A DNA stretch of 12,659 nucleotides. Source: JACDCY01 sp964350145 (GTDB lineage Bacteria > Gemmatimonadota > Gemmatimonadetes > Gemmatimonadales > Gemmatimonadaceae). A program made the translations under genes and the position numbers. Position 1 is the first letter of the stretch. Every line of letters starts with the position of its first letter. A model generated the notes under the pieces. That model had not been told where the DNA came from. It did no database searches and worked only from the letters and a program-made list of their open reading frames with translations. Below, piece after piece: positions 6,749 through 12,315 of this stretch. The stretch lies in assembly GCA_964350145.1 (NCBI GenBank), contig CAYGJL010000059.1, positions 1 to 12,659 of the forward strand, read 5' to 3'.

Positions 6749-6874
6749 CTAACAGAGGTACGTAAGCACGTTACAGATAAAAACGTCTTCGCGTGAGAGC
6801 TTGATAGCCTCGAGAATTTTCGTTAGGAGTTTTCCCTCTTCTCCGACAAGCGGACGCCCGCGCACCGCCGAAAT
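6749..6874 (-). pseudogene. Truncated fragment of a family-4-type uracil-DNA glycosylase
   Basis: The minus frame from about 6859 to the stop at 6749-6751 reads GRPLVGEEGKLLTKILEAI, then KLSREDVFICNVL. This matches the recalled block of family 4 (and related) uracil-DNA glycosylases: G-x-P-F-V-G-x-A-G-x-L-L-x-x-I-L, an LSRE-(D/E)-V-(Y/F)-I element and N-V-(V/L). In intact enzymes the next residues are K-C-R-P-P; here they are TYLC and a stop. An in-frame stop (6875-6877) closes the frame upstream, so both the N-terminal Fe-S cysteine region and the C-terminal half are missing. Only about 36 family residues survive. It is probably a relic of a gene once carried by the element or its predecessor. 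Confidence 0.7.
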
Positions 6875-6990
6875 TCACCCGTTCTTATAAATAGAACAGT
6901 AGCAGTAGTAGGGAAAACTTCAGTGTTGATATACGGTGTAAGGTACGGCTCCCTGAAAAGTTGAGGCAATGAATATGATGTGATGGTTCT

Positions 6991-7036
6991 GGTGAGAGTC
7001 AGACCATACAGAAGTCCCACCCTAGTCACTCTCACC
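6991..7036. repeat. 9-bp inverted repeat
   Basis: GGTGAGAGT (6991-6999) and ACTCTCACC (7028-7036) are perfect complements separated by 28 bases, just before the terminator at 7057. This could be an operator-like or structured RNA element. Apart from the glycosylase fragment and hairpins already listed, 6679-7056 contains no convincing gene on either strand. Confidence 0.35.
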
Positions 7037-7056
7037 TGACATGGTGTGACAAAAAA

Positions 7057-7086
7057 ACCGCTCGCGGCCATTGGTCGGTGAGCGGT
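7057..7086. terminator. Bidirectional rho-independent terminator
   Basis: ACCGCTC (7057-7063) pairs with GAGCGGT (7080-7086), with further pairing inside (GGCC/GGTC) and a small loop. Seven A bases (7051-7057) precede the stem and CTTTCGTTTT follows it, so each strand has a U-rich tail. No complete gene ends close by on the + strand. On the minus strand it would stop transcripts coming from the secreted protein gene (7371-7919). Confidence 0.7.
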
Positions 7087-7156
7087 CTTTCGTTTTGGCG
7101 CCCCACCAGGCGGACAGCCTTGGTCAGTCGCCTGCGAGCATCGCCAGCGCTTCGCA

Positions 7157-7306
7157 GTGCTCCGCGTACAGCGCCTGCGAGATCTGATTCTGGAATCCAC
7201 GGTGACGCGAGTGCTCGCGGAGTACGAACGGGTAAGCGCCATTCCAGATTCGTCTCGAACGCGTGTCGCTTCCAGCAGCTCGCCGAAGCCCGTCGCGCAC
7301 ACTTAA
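7157..7306 (+). CDS. Small ORF A, 49 aa, related to small ORF B at 8023
   Basis: The frame is open from 7082 to the stop at 7304-7306 without an ATG; GTG 7157 gives 49 residues. The centre reads LRDLILESTVTRVLAEYERV, then SAIPD, almost the same as ORF B. Over the 16 codons from VTR to PD the DNA differs at eight third positions, all synonymous, and only one codon changes an amino acid (I/L). That pattern shows the frame was under protein-level selection. No Shine-Dalgarno sequence is visible, so this copy may be decayed or part of a larger lost gene. Function unknown. Confidence 0.45.
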   Translation: MLRVQRLRDLILESTVTRVLAEYERVSAIPDSSRTRVASSSSPKPVAHT

Positions 7307-7370
7307 ATGTTCGCGATGACAAGGGTGTGGACACCGCCAACGCGGAGCGGCTAGACGGGGCTAAGGCGCG

Positions 7371-7919
7371 CTATTGCCGTGGCCTTGGGCAACCAGCGCG
7401 GTCCCCGTGAAGCACTCCATCGCTGCGCGCGCCGCCCCAGAATTTCGTGGACCCCACGCTCGACGCGCGATGGCGCACGACGAACACGTCGTACCGGTTT
7501 CCATATCCTGCTGTGCGCGCCGAGCCGGGGCATCGCTTGGTCATCCCCGAATGAACTTGTACTCGTGCCGTGTCACCACTTACGGTTAGCTCGCCAATGC
7601 GGAGCTCCCACACGACTGTGTCCGCTGGCAGTGGCCCTCGCGCGCGTAGAATTGTGCGCAGATGCGCTTCGATGGCAGGCCAGGCAGCCCCCATCGCTGG
7701 AAAGCTCATTTCCCATGCGTGGCTTGTCGTGTCGATAGCCGCGTCGAGGATGTTGTCAGACAGCGTGTTGGCAATGATGTAAGAGAGCAGGGGGCGCCAT
7801 GCCGTCGAGTCCGGCGGCGATTGCCCCCAGCGAATGTTCGGCCTCGCTTGTGCTTCCGCCTGTTGGTGCGGCAGCAGGCTAAGCGCAGCTACAAGAATCC
7901 CCACACATGACCATCGCAT
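7371..7919 (-). CDS. Secreted or periplasmic protein of unknown function
   Basis: From ATG 7919 the product is 182 residues. The N-terminus MRWSCVGILVAALSLLPHQQ is a clear Sec signal peptide with likely cleavage after AEAQA. The ATG has GGAG upstream at good spacing; an ATG at 7985 would bury the signal peptide, so 7919 is preferred. The mature part has WEMSFPAMGAAWPAIEAHLR, VVWELRIGELTVSGDTARVQ and GYGNRYDVFVVRHR, a compact alpha/beta pattern. The last ~35 residues look less structured and could follow a frameshift. I recognise no family. It is transcribed toward the terminator at 7057-7086. Confidence 0.6.
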   Translation of the reverse strand: MRWSCVGILVAALSLLPHQQAEAQARPNIRWGQSPPDSTAWRPLLSYIIANTLSDNILDAAIDTTSHAWEMSFPAMGAAWPAIEAHLRTILRARGPLPADTVVWELRIGELTVSGDTARVQVHSGMTKRCPGSARTAGYGNRYDVFVVRHRASSVGSTKFWGGARSDGVLHGDRAGCPRPRQ

Positions 7920-8022
7920 CGGCTGCTCCGCTGTTAGGTCGCCATCTCGCCGTCCCATTACCCTTTTGACGCGGTCGTGACGCACGATTGCACATCATAT
8001 GTCGCGACGCGAGGGAAGGCGA

Positions 8023-8166
8023 ATGCGCGACGCCATCGCCGAATCAATCGTGACCCGCGTCCTCGCGGAGTATGAACGGGTGAGCGCTCTGCCTGACCGT
8101 CCCGTCACGCCTCGGTTTCTATCCGTCCCGCCCCACCCCTTAGGGGTGGGGCGGGGGACGGGATAG
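8023..8166 (+). CDS. Small ORF B, 47 aa, related to small ORF A at 7157
   Basis: ATG 8023 follows a purine-rich Shine-Dalgarno sequence (GGGAAGG) with a 3-base spacer; an in-frame ATG at 7999 is also possible. The product begins MRDAIAESIVTRVLAEYERV, then SALPDRPVTPRF, and shares its helical core with ORF A. The final ~13 residues (VPPHPLGVGRGTG) are simply the translation of a strong GC hairpin (8127-8155). That could be a built-in terminator-like end or a later insertion. Location next to the integration-site repeats suggests a role with the element (for example an accessory DNA-binding protein), but no known motif supports this. Confidence 0.45.
   Translation: MRDAIAESIVTRVLAEYERVSALPDRPVTPRFLSVPPHPLGVGRGTG
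8127..8155. repeat. Perfect 13-bp GC-rich hairpin
   Basis: CCCGCCCCACCCC (8127-8139) pairs perfectly with GGGGTGGGGCGGG (8143-8155) across the 3-base loop TTA. It overlaps the 3' end of small ORF B. No T-tract follows, so it may be a REP-like element, an mRNA stabiliser or a barrier to transcription rather than an intrinsic terminator. Confidence 0.7.
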
Positions 8167-8182
8167 AGAAAAGCCCTTAGTC

Positions 8183-8260
8183 CGTCCCCATCGCGTCCAG
8201 TCGCGTCCCGAACCCGTCCCGTACGCGTCCCGCGTCCAACTCATCGGCGAATCGCGTCCC
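8183..8260. repeat. Helically phased CGTCC array (7 copies)
   Basis: CGTCC starts at 8183, 8194, 8204, 8215, 8225, 8233 and 8255. The first five are spaced 11, 10, 11 and 10 bases, one DNA turn each, and the last interval is 22. Most copies read (C/G)CGTCCC. Two further copies 11 bases apart (5027, 5038) lie near the left end of the element. Regular one-turn spacing suggests cooperative protein binding along one DNA face, as for excisionase or other accessory factors near att sites. The gene-poor stretch 8167-8431 otherwise contains only this array and the next repeat pair. Confidence 0.6.
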
Positions 8261-8297
8261 ACGCACTTAACTTGAGGCCATGAAAAGCGCGTGCGGC

Positions 8298-8318
8298 ATT
8301 GGTAAGAAAATTGGTAAG
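8298..8318 (+). repeat. Paired direct repeat ATTGGTAAG (right arm-type site candidate)
   Basis: ATTGGTAAG occurs at 8298-8306 and 8310-8318, with the same 12-base register and orientation as the left pair (4955-4975), 113 bases before the right 65-bp repeat. In the excised circle the two pairs would flank the core on each side like P and P' arms. The alternative is that the pair encodes a protein tail (IGKKIGK), as in some integrase C-termini. Confidence 0.6.
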
Positions 8319-8396
8319 CCTGCTGCGCTGCGCTGACAGTAATGACAGGGTTGGGGGCAGTGGCTCGCAGTTAGCCCGCGATTCGACCACTCGGAA

Positions 8397-9158
8397 ATGC
8401 CGATAACGCTAGTGACAGCTCACCGTGGGAACTTCAAAACTGGTGTGACCCGACTCAGTCGGGCCGGGTGGGTTCGATTCCCACACTCTCCCGCCAGCGC
8501 GGTCGCTTTCGCTCTAGTTGTCGTCGCGGCGCTCGCTGAGCCTGCCTCGGCGCAGCAGGACACGCTGCGCCGTCCTGTGCCCGCGCGTATAGACACGCTG
8601 CCGGCGAACTCGCCGCGCCTGGACTCGGTCGTCGCCGTTCCCGTCGTCGTTCAGTCCGCCGAGCCACGCCGGCCGATCTCTCCCGGCGGCGCGTTCCTGC
8701 AGTCGCTGCTCATTCCCGGTCGCGGCCAGATCACTCTGGGAAAAAAGAACGCGTCCCGCTTCTACATGGCGGTCGAGCTGCTGGGCATCGGCATGACGAT
8801 CAAGTCGTACGGCGATCTCCGCGAGGCCAAGCGCCACGCGGACGACAGCACCGCCGTCGAGTGGGAAGTGGATACCCTGACGGGAGACAGCCTCCCGATC
8901 AGATTTGAGCCCGGCCGCTTCACTCCGGAGCTGATCAACGCGCGCCGCACGCACGTCGAAGACTGGATCGCGCTGCTGATCTTCAACCACCTGCTGTCCG
9001 CCGCGGACGCCTACGTCGCGGCGAACCTGTGGGATTTCCCGGCAAAGGTGAGCGTGAGGGCGCGCCCGCCCGGGGCGTACGCGCGAACCGGCCACGCAGG
9101 GTTGCCGCCTCCGACGCTCAATCTCGAAGCGAGAATCACGGGAACGATCACCTGGTGA
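8397..9158 (+). CDS. DUF5683-like secreted/outer-layer protein, 5' end formed across the att repeat
   Basis: Function unknown. The segment SPGGAFLQSLLIPGRGQITL followed by GKKNASRFYMAVELLGIGM resembles the glycine/proline turn and helix of DUF5683 proteins. A signal peptide core (AVAFALVVVAALA, cleavage likely after ASA) shows it is exported. The start is uncertain. ATG 8397 (253 aa) lies in the element, and GTG 8445 lies inside the tRNA-derived repeat; no in-frame start exists between the repeat and the signal peptide. Before integration the frame must therefore have begun inside or upstream of selC. No good ribosome site is visible for any start. The 3' end overlaps the convergent LpxH-like gene by 11 bases. 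Confidence 0.7.
   Translation: MPITLVTAHRGNFKTGVTRLSRAGWVRFPHSPASAVAFALVVVAALAEPASAQQDTLRRPVPARIDTLPANSPRLDSVVAVPVVVQSAEPRRPISPGGAFLQSLLIPGRGQITLGKKNASRFYMAVELLGIGMTIKSYGDLREAKRHADDSTAVEWEVDTLTGDSLPIRFEPGRFTPELINARRTHVEDWIALLIFNHLLSAADAYVAANLWDFPAKVSVRARPPGAYARTGHAGLPPPTLNLEARITGTITW
8432..8496 (+). repeat. attR: right 65-bp direct repeat (selC 3' fragment)
   Basis: This is a perfect copy of 4838-4902, containing the tRNA-Sec anticodon loop, variable arm, T arm and CCA but not the 5' half, so it cannot encode a tRNA. It marks the right end of the element. The reading frame of the following DUF5683-like gene runs straight through it. Confidence 0.93.
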
Positions 9159-9924
9159 CGGGCAGCGACGCGCGCTCCAGGCTCGACAGGGCGGGGGAGT
9201 CGAGCGAGCCATCCCACCGGTGCATCTCGACCGAGCGCTCGGACAGCTTGAGGTAGGTAGGCTCGTCCAGCCAGGAGCCCGCGTTGGCGAACACGCCACG
9301 ACCCACACGCTCGAGCGTCGCGACGTGCGAGTGCGCGAACACCAGGAGGTCGAGCGCCGGGTCCGCGGCGAGCGAGGCATGAGCGACCGCGCGCAGCCCG
9401 ACTCCTTCGTCGCGCGGGCGATAGCCGCGGCTGGTGTGCGACGTAGCAGTCGCGATCTTCGTCGCGAGGTCGGGGTGCAGCCAGCTGAAGAGCTTGATGG
9501 AGACCGGGTTTCGGATCACGCTGCGCAGCCGTCGGTAACCCTTGTCCTCGACCTCGCGGAGCCCATCGCCGTGCTCCACCCGGGTGCGCCACCCCACGAG
9601 CTCTCCCTCCCACGGCTCCATCCGGTAATCCACGCCGAGGTCTTCGCGCAAGACCTCGCCGCCCCAGCAGTCGTGGTTGCCCGCGACCCAGATTATCCGC
9701 GTCCCGCTGTCCTGCAGCTCCGACAGCGCACCCAGCGTCTTGAACGCGCCGCGCGGAATCACGGTCTTCCACTCGAACCAGAAGTCGAACAGGTCGCCGT
9801 TCACGATCAGCGTGCTCGCCCGTCCCCGTAGGGCCCGCAGGAAGCCGAGGAGATCGCGCTCTACCTCGGGCGCGGCAGCGCCCAAGTGCGTATCGGAGAT
9901 TATGAACGCGGGACCCTGTGACAT
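9148..9924 (-). CDS. LpxH-like UDP-2,3-diacylglucosamine diphosphatase (calcineurin-like phosphoesterase)
   Basis: The 258-residue product has the complete binuclear-metal motif set of calcineurin-like phosphoesterases: SDTHLG (D11, H13), NGDLFDFWFEWK (D44), AGNHD (82-85), EHGDG (H118) and FAHSH (198-200). The DFWFEWK variant after GD is typical of the LpxH/LpxH2-type enzymes that remove UMP from UDP-2,3-diacylglucosamine in lipid A synthesis. That would suit a Gram-negative cell, acting at the inner face of the inner membrane. A different phosphoesterase substrate cannot be excluded. The ATG at 9924 has no Shine-Dalgarno sequence; a heptad repeat arm begins 9 bases upstream. The gene is divergent from the thioesterase gene and converges with the DUF5683-like gene. 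Confidence 0.85.
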   Translation of the reverse strand: MSQGPAFIISDTHLGAAAPEVERDLLGFLRALRGRASTLIVNGDLFDFWFEWKTVIPRGAFKTLGALSELQDSGTRIIWVAGNHDCWGGEVLREDLGVDYRMEPWEGELVGWRTRVEHGDGLREVEDKGYRRLRSVIRNPVSIKLFSWLHPDLATKIATATSHTSRGYRPRDEGVGLRAVAHASLAADPALDLLVFAHSHVATLERVGRGVFANAGSWLDEPTYLKLSERSVEMHRWDGSLDSPALSSLERASLPVTR

Positions 9925-9932
9925 TGGCGGGA

Positions 9933-9964
9933 AGTTACTTGTGACTAGTGACTAGTGACTAGTG
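9933..9964. repeat. Heptad repeat, left arm of a large inverted repeat (AGTGACT units)
   Basis: The left arm reads AGTTACT, TGTGACT, AGTGACT, AGTGACT and then AGTG in exact 7-base register. Its reverse complement counterpart is at 10006-10035. It ends 9 bases upstream of the LpxH-like start codon on the opposite strand. Confidence 0.85.
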
Positions 9965-10005
9965 TTTGGGTCAAACGGGGAAAAGACGGGAAATGAGGGC
10001 GTTTA

Positions 10006-10035
10006 CAAGTCACTAGTCACTAGTCACTAGTAACT
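10006..10035. repeat. Heptad repeat, right arm of the inverted repeat
   Basis: Read on the minus strand the units are AGTTACT, AGTGACT, AGTGACT, AGTGACT and TTG, mirroring 9933-9964. The two arms enclose 41 bases that include a small GTTTG/CAAAC hairpin (9964-9976). Together they fill the intergenic region between two divergent genes and end 8 bases before the thioesterase ATG, leaving no room for a normal ribosome site. Confidence 0.85.
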
Positions 10036-10043
10036 TTGTTTCC

Positions 10044-10448
10044 ATGCCTCGCGAAATACAGCTCCGCGTCCGCTACGCCGAGACCGACCAGATGCGCGTC
10101 GTGTACCACGCCAATTATCTGGTGTGGTGCGAGGTCGGCCGGACGGAGTACATCCGGAGCGTCTTCGCGTCGTACGCCGACGTGGAGCGGATGGGAGTCG
10201 CGTTGGCCGTGGTGGAAGCGAATCTGCGATTCCACGCGCCCGCGCGGTACGACGATCTGATCACGGTGACTACGACGCTGCGCGAGGCGCGCTCGCGGAC
10301 CATGACGCTGGACTACGTGATAACGAACGCGGATACCGGCGAGAAGCTCGTCACCGCGAGCACCACGCTCGCGTCCACCGACCCGAACGGCCGACTGGTG
10401 TCCATGCCGGCGGACCTGCGGAGTGCATTGGAGAGATCACGTGAATAA
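10044..10448 (+). CDS. YbgC/4-hydroxybenzoyl-CoA-type acyl-CoA thioesterase
   Basis: This 134-residue single hotdog-fold protein has the family signature YAETDQMRVVYHANYLVWCE with catalytic Asp15 and the conserved H22-x-N24-Y25. RFHAPARYDDLITV in the middle matches the second hotdog motif. Such enzymes hydrolyse short-chain or aromatic acyl-CoA esters in the cytosol; YbgC itself is linked to the Tol-Pal operon in proteobacteria, but no tol genes are here. The ATG at 10044 lacks a visible Shine-Dalgarno sequence because a heptad repeat occupies the leader. The 3' end overlaps the start of the next gene by 8 bases, implying translational coupling. Confidence 0.9.
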   Translation: MPREIQLRVRYAETDQMRVVYHANYLVWCEVGRTEYIRSVFASYADVERMGVALAVVEANLRFHAPARYDDLITVTTTLREARSRTMTLDYVITNADTGEKLVTASTTLASTDPNGRLVSMPADLRSALERSRE

Positions 10449-12315
10449 ACCAAGAGCGCTATTGGCTATTGGCTGTTGGCTGTTGGCTACTGCATGTGTC
10501 ACGGTTCCACGGGGATCGTCGACGCTGACTGAAGAGAACGTTCGCGAGTACGCGGCGCTGCTGCGCATGGCGGATTCGCGGGCGCTTGATACGGTGGTAG
10601 TGGATCGCGGGCTAGCGTCGAGCGCGAGGGCGGTGCAGGCGGAGGCGGCGCGGGGCATCGGCCAGATCGGGCGCACCGCCGCCGCCCCGCGGATCCCGGT
10701 GTTGCGCTCACTGCTGCGCGGTACCAGCGCGAGCGTTGGGGCCCAGGCCGCGTATTCGCTGGGCTTGTTGCGGGACACGGCGAGCGCTGCGGATCTCGGG
10801 GAGGCGCTGACCTGGTCGGCGCCTGTATCACGCGAGGCCGCATGGGCGCTCGGACAGCTCGGTAACGCGGCGCGCGGCGCGATCGTGGACGCGCTCGCCC
10901 GCGGCCACAAGGATCCCGCAACCCGCGCGCAGCTCTTGCTCGCGGCGGCGAAGTTGAGCCCCGTTCCGGCGCAGTCGGTCATCGAATATTTCGACGACGA
11001 GCATCCTTCAGTGGTGTGGGCCGCCGCGTACGCGATCTCGCGGACTCGAACCGTCGCCGGACTGAACGCGCTGTGGTCGCTCGGCGATTCGCTGGTGGCG
11101 AACAGGCCGGTCCGTCCTGGCTCCGATACTCTGGCTGCCTCGTTCGACGCGAGCCGCGGAGCGTTCATCGATCCGGAGAGCGCGCCGTACCGGATACGCG
11201 CGGAGATAGCGCGCGTGCTCGCGCGTTCCGTGGCGGCCGATTCGCTGGCGAGCCGGGCAATCCCGTCGCTGGCGCGGTACGCACGCGACGCGCACCCGCA
11301 CGTTCGCATCAATGCGATCCGGTCGCTCGGCAGCTACGGCGCGCGCGCCAGAGCCCATGTCGTTGCCGGCGCGCGGGACGCGGACGCGAACGTGCGGATC
11401 GCGGCTGCGCAGAGCCTCGCTACCGTACGCGATTCGGCGGATGTTCCGTGGGAGGAACTCTGGGCAGTGGACGCCGGCTTCACGTTCCGGAGGAGCTTGC
11501 TCGAAGCGGCGCTCCGTTTCGGGGTGGAGCTGCCGGCACTTGGCGGGTGGGCCACCAACGCGGAATGGCGCATGCGGTCCGCCGTCGCTTCCGCGGCTGG
11601 CGGCGCGCCGACCGGCGAGCAGAGTCTGCGTATAGCGGAACCGTTGCTCGCCGACAGCGACGCGCGCGTGCGCGCGGCGGCGCTGAGCGGGATCGCGTCA
11701 GACACCAGCCGGATCACGCCCCGCGTGCGCGAGCTGCTGAACCTGGCCGCGGCCGATACCGACCGCATGGTGAGTGAGCGGGCGAGAGCCATGCTGTCCC
11801 GGCGGGCGGAGGATGAGAGCGAAACGGCCGCGGCTGTGCGGGACGTGAACTGGTACGTGGACGTCGTGCGATCCATCGTCGTGCCGGCGCTCGACGGCAG
11901 GCCTGCCCGGGCGACATTCAACACGGAGCGCGGTCCGATCGTCGTCGAGTTCTTCGGCGCGGAGGCGCCGCTGACCGTGAAGAACTTTCTCGATCTCGCA
12001 CGGGGCGGGACGTTTCGCGGAACGCGCTTCCACAGGGTCGTGCCGAACTTCGTCGTGCAGGACGGCGACCCGCGCGGGGACGGATCGGGCGGTCCGGGGT
12101 ACTCGATCAGGGACGAACTCAACCCGCACCGCTACGACCGCGGCGTGCTCGGGATGGCGCTGTCGGGGCCGGATACCGGAGGAAGCCAGTGGTTCATCAC
12201 ACACTCGCCGCAGCCGCATCTGGATGGGGGGTACACTGTCTTTGGCCGAGTTGTGTCCGGCTACGGCGTGTTGGACGGGATAGTGCAGGGCGACGAGCTT
12301 CTGGATGTGAGATGA
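10441..12315 (+). CDS. Lipoprotein with HEAT-like repeats and a C-terminal cyclophilin-type peptidyl-prolyl isomerase domain
   Basis: From GTG 10441 (Shine-Dalgarno GGAGAG, 6-base spacer) the product is 624 residues. It starts with a lipoprotein signal, VNKPRALLAIGCWLLATAC, lipobox LATA-C at about residue 19. Residues ~30-460 are Ala/Arg-rich helical repeats of HEAT/PBS type, seen in units such as VGAQAAYSLGLLRDTASAAD, HVRINAIRSLGSYG, NVRIAAAQSLATV and RVRAAALSGIASD. Residues 491-624 are a cyclophilin domain: NTERGPIVVEFFGAEAPLTV, KNFLDLA, FHRVVPNFVVQDGDPRGDG (catalytic R532, Q540), GSQWFITHSPQPHLDGGYTV and FGRV. It probably acts as an anchored prolyl isomerase/chaperone in the periplasm, with the HEAT array binding partners. 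The first codons contain a CTRTTGG heptad repeat. It overlaps the next gene by ATGA. Confidence 0.9.
   Translation: MNKPRALLAIGCWLLATACVTVPRGSSTLTEENVREYAALLRMADSRALDTVVVDRGLASSARAVQAEAARGIGQIGRTAAAPRIPVLRSLLRGTSASVGAQAAYSLGLLRDTASAADLGEALTWSAPVSREAAWALGQLGNAARGAIVDALARGHKDPATRAQLLLAAAKLSPVPAQSVIEYFDDEHPSVVWAAAYAISRTRTVAGLNALWSLGDSLVANRPVRPGSDTLAASFDASRGAFIDPESAPYRIRAEIARVLARSVAADSLASRAIPSLARYARDAHPHVRINAIRSLGSYGARARAHVVAGARDADANVRIAAAQSLATVRDSADVPWEELWAVDAGFTFRRSLLEAALRFGVELPALGGWATNAEWRMRSAVASAAGGAPTGEQSLRIAEPLLADSDARVRAAALSGIASDTSRITPRVRELLNLAAADTDRMVSERARAMLSRRAEDESETAAAVRDVNWYVDVVRSIVVPALDGRPARATFNTERGPIVVEFFGAEAPLTVKNFLDLARGGTFRGTRFHRVVPNFVVQDGDPRGDGSGGPGYSIRDELNPHRYDRGVLGMALSGPDTGGSQWFITHSPQPHLDGGYTVFGRVVSGYGVLDGIVQGDELLDVR
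10459..10486 (+). repeat. Heptanucleotide tandem repeat CTRTTGG x4 inside a lipoprotein signal peptide
   Basis: Units are CTATTGG, CTATTGG, CTGTTGG and CTGTTGG in exact register. The repeat encodes the hydrophobic core of the lipoprotein signal peptide (LLAIGCWLLA). It is the reverse complement of the unit upstream of ridA (3317-3344). Because 7 is not a multiple of 3, one unit more or less would shift the reading frame. Confidence 0.92.

Larger units (their letters stand above)
4838..8496. mobile_element. Integrated genomic element in selC, att-bounded, without a visible integrase
   Basis: The element is bounded by a perfect 65-bp direct repeat of the selC 3' part (4838-4902 and 8432-8496), the usual outcome of tyrosine-recombinase integration into a tRNA gene. 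The interior (4903-8431) has lower GC, fewer dense coding frames and mostly minus-strand genes, unlike the + strand flanks. Cargo is a multi-pass membrane protein, a 35-aa ORF, a secreted protein, two related ~48-aa ORFs and a broken uracil-DNA glycosylase fragment. I found no R-H-R-Y recombinase reading frame on either strand. Arm-site-like repeats sit near both ends. The best description is a non-autonomous (CIME-like) or decayed element. selC is one of the known tRNA integration targets in enterobacteria. Confidence 0.85.

Noticed and set aside
6823..7302. 159-aa minus-strand frame in the gene-poor middle of the island
   Set aside because: It runs through the terminator at 7057-7086, the 9-bp inverted repeat and the complement of small ORF A, whose + strand frame has better support.
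8183..8260. CRISPR array
   Set aside because: The CGTCC motifs are too short and too close; there are no spacer-length intervals and no cas genes.
9011..9772. 253-aa minus-strand frame overlapping the LpxH-like gene
   Set aside because: It is out of frame with the metallophosphoesterase motifs and has shadow-frame composition.
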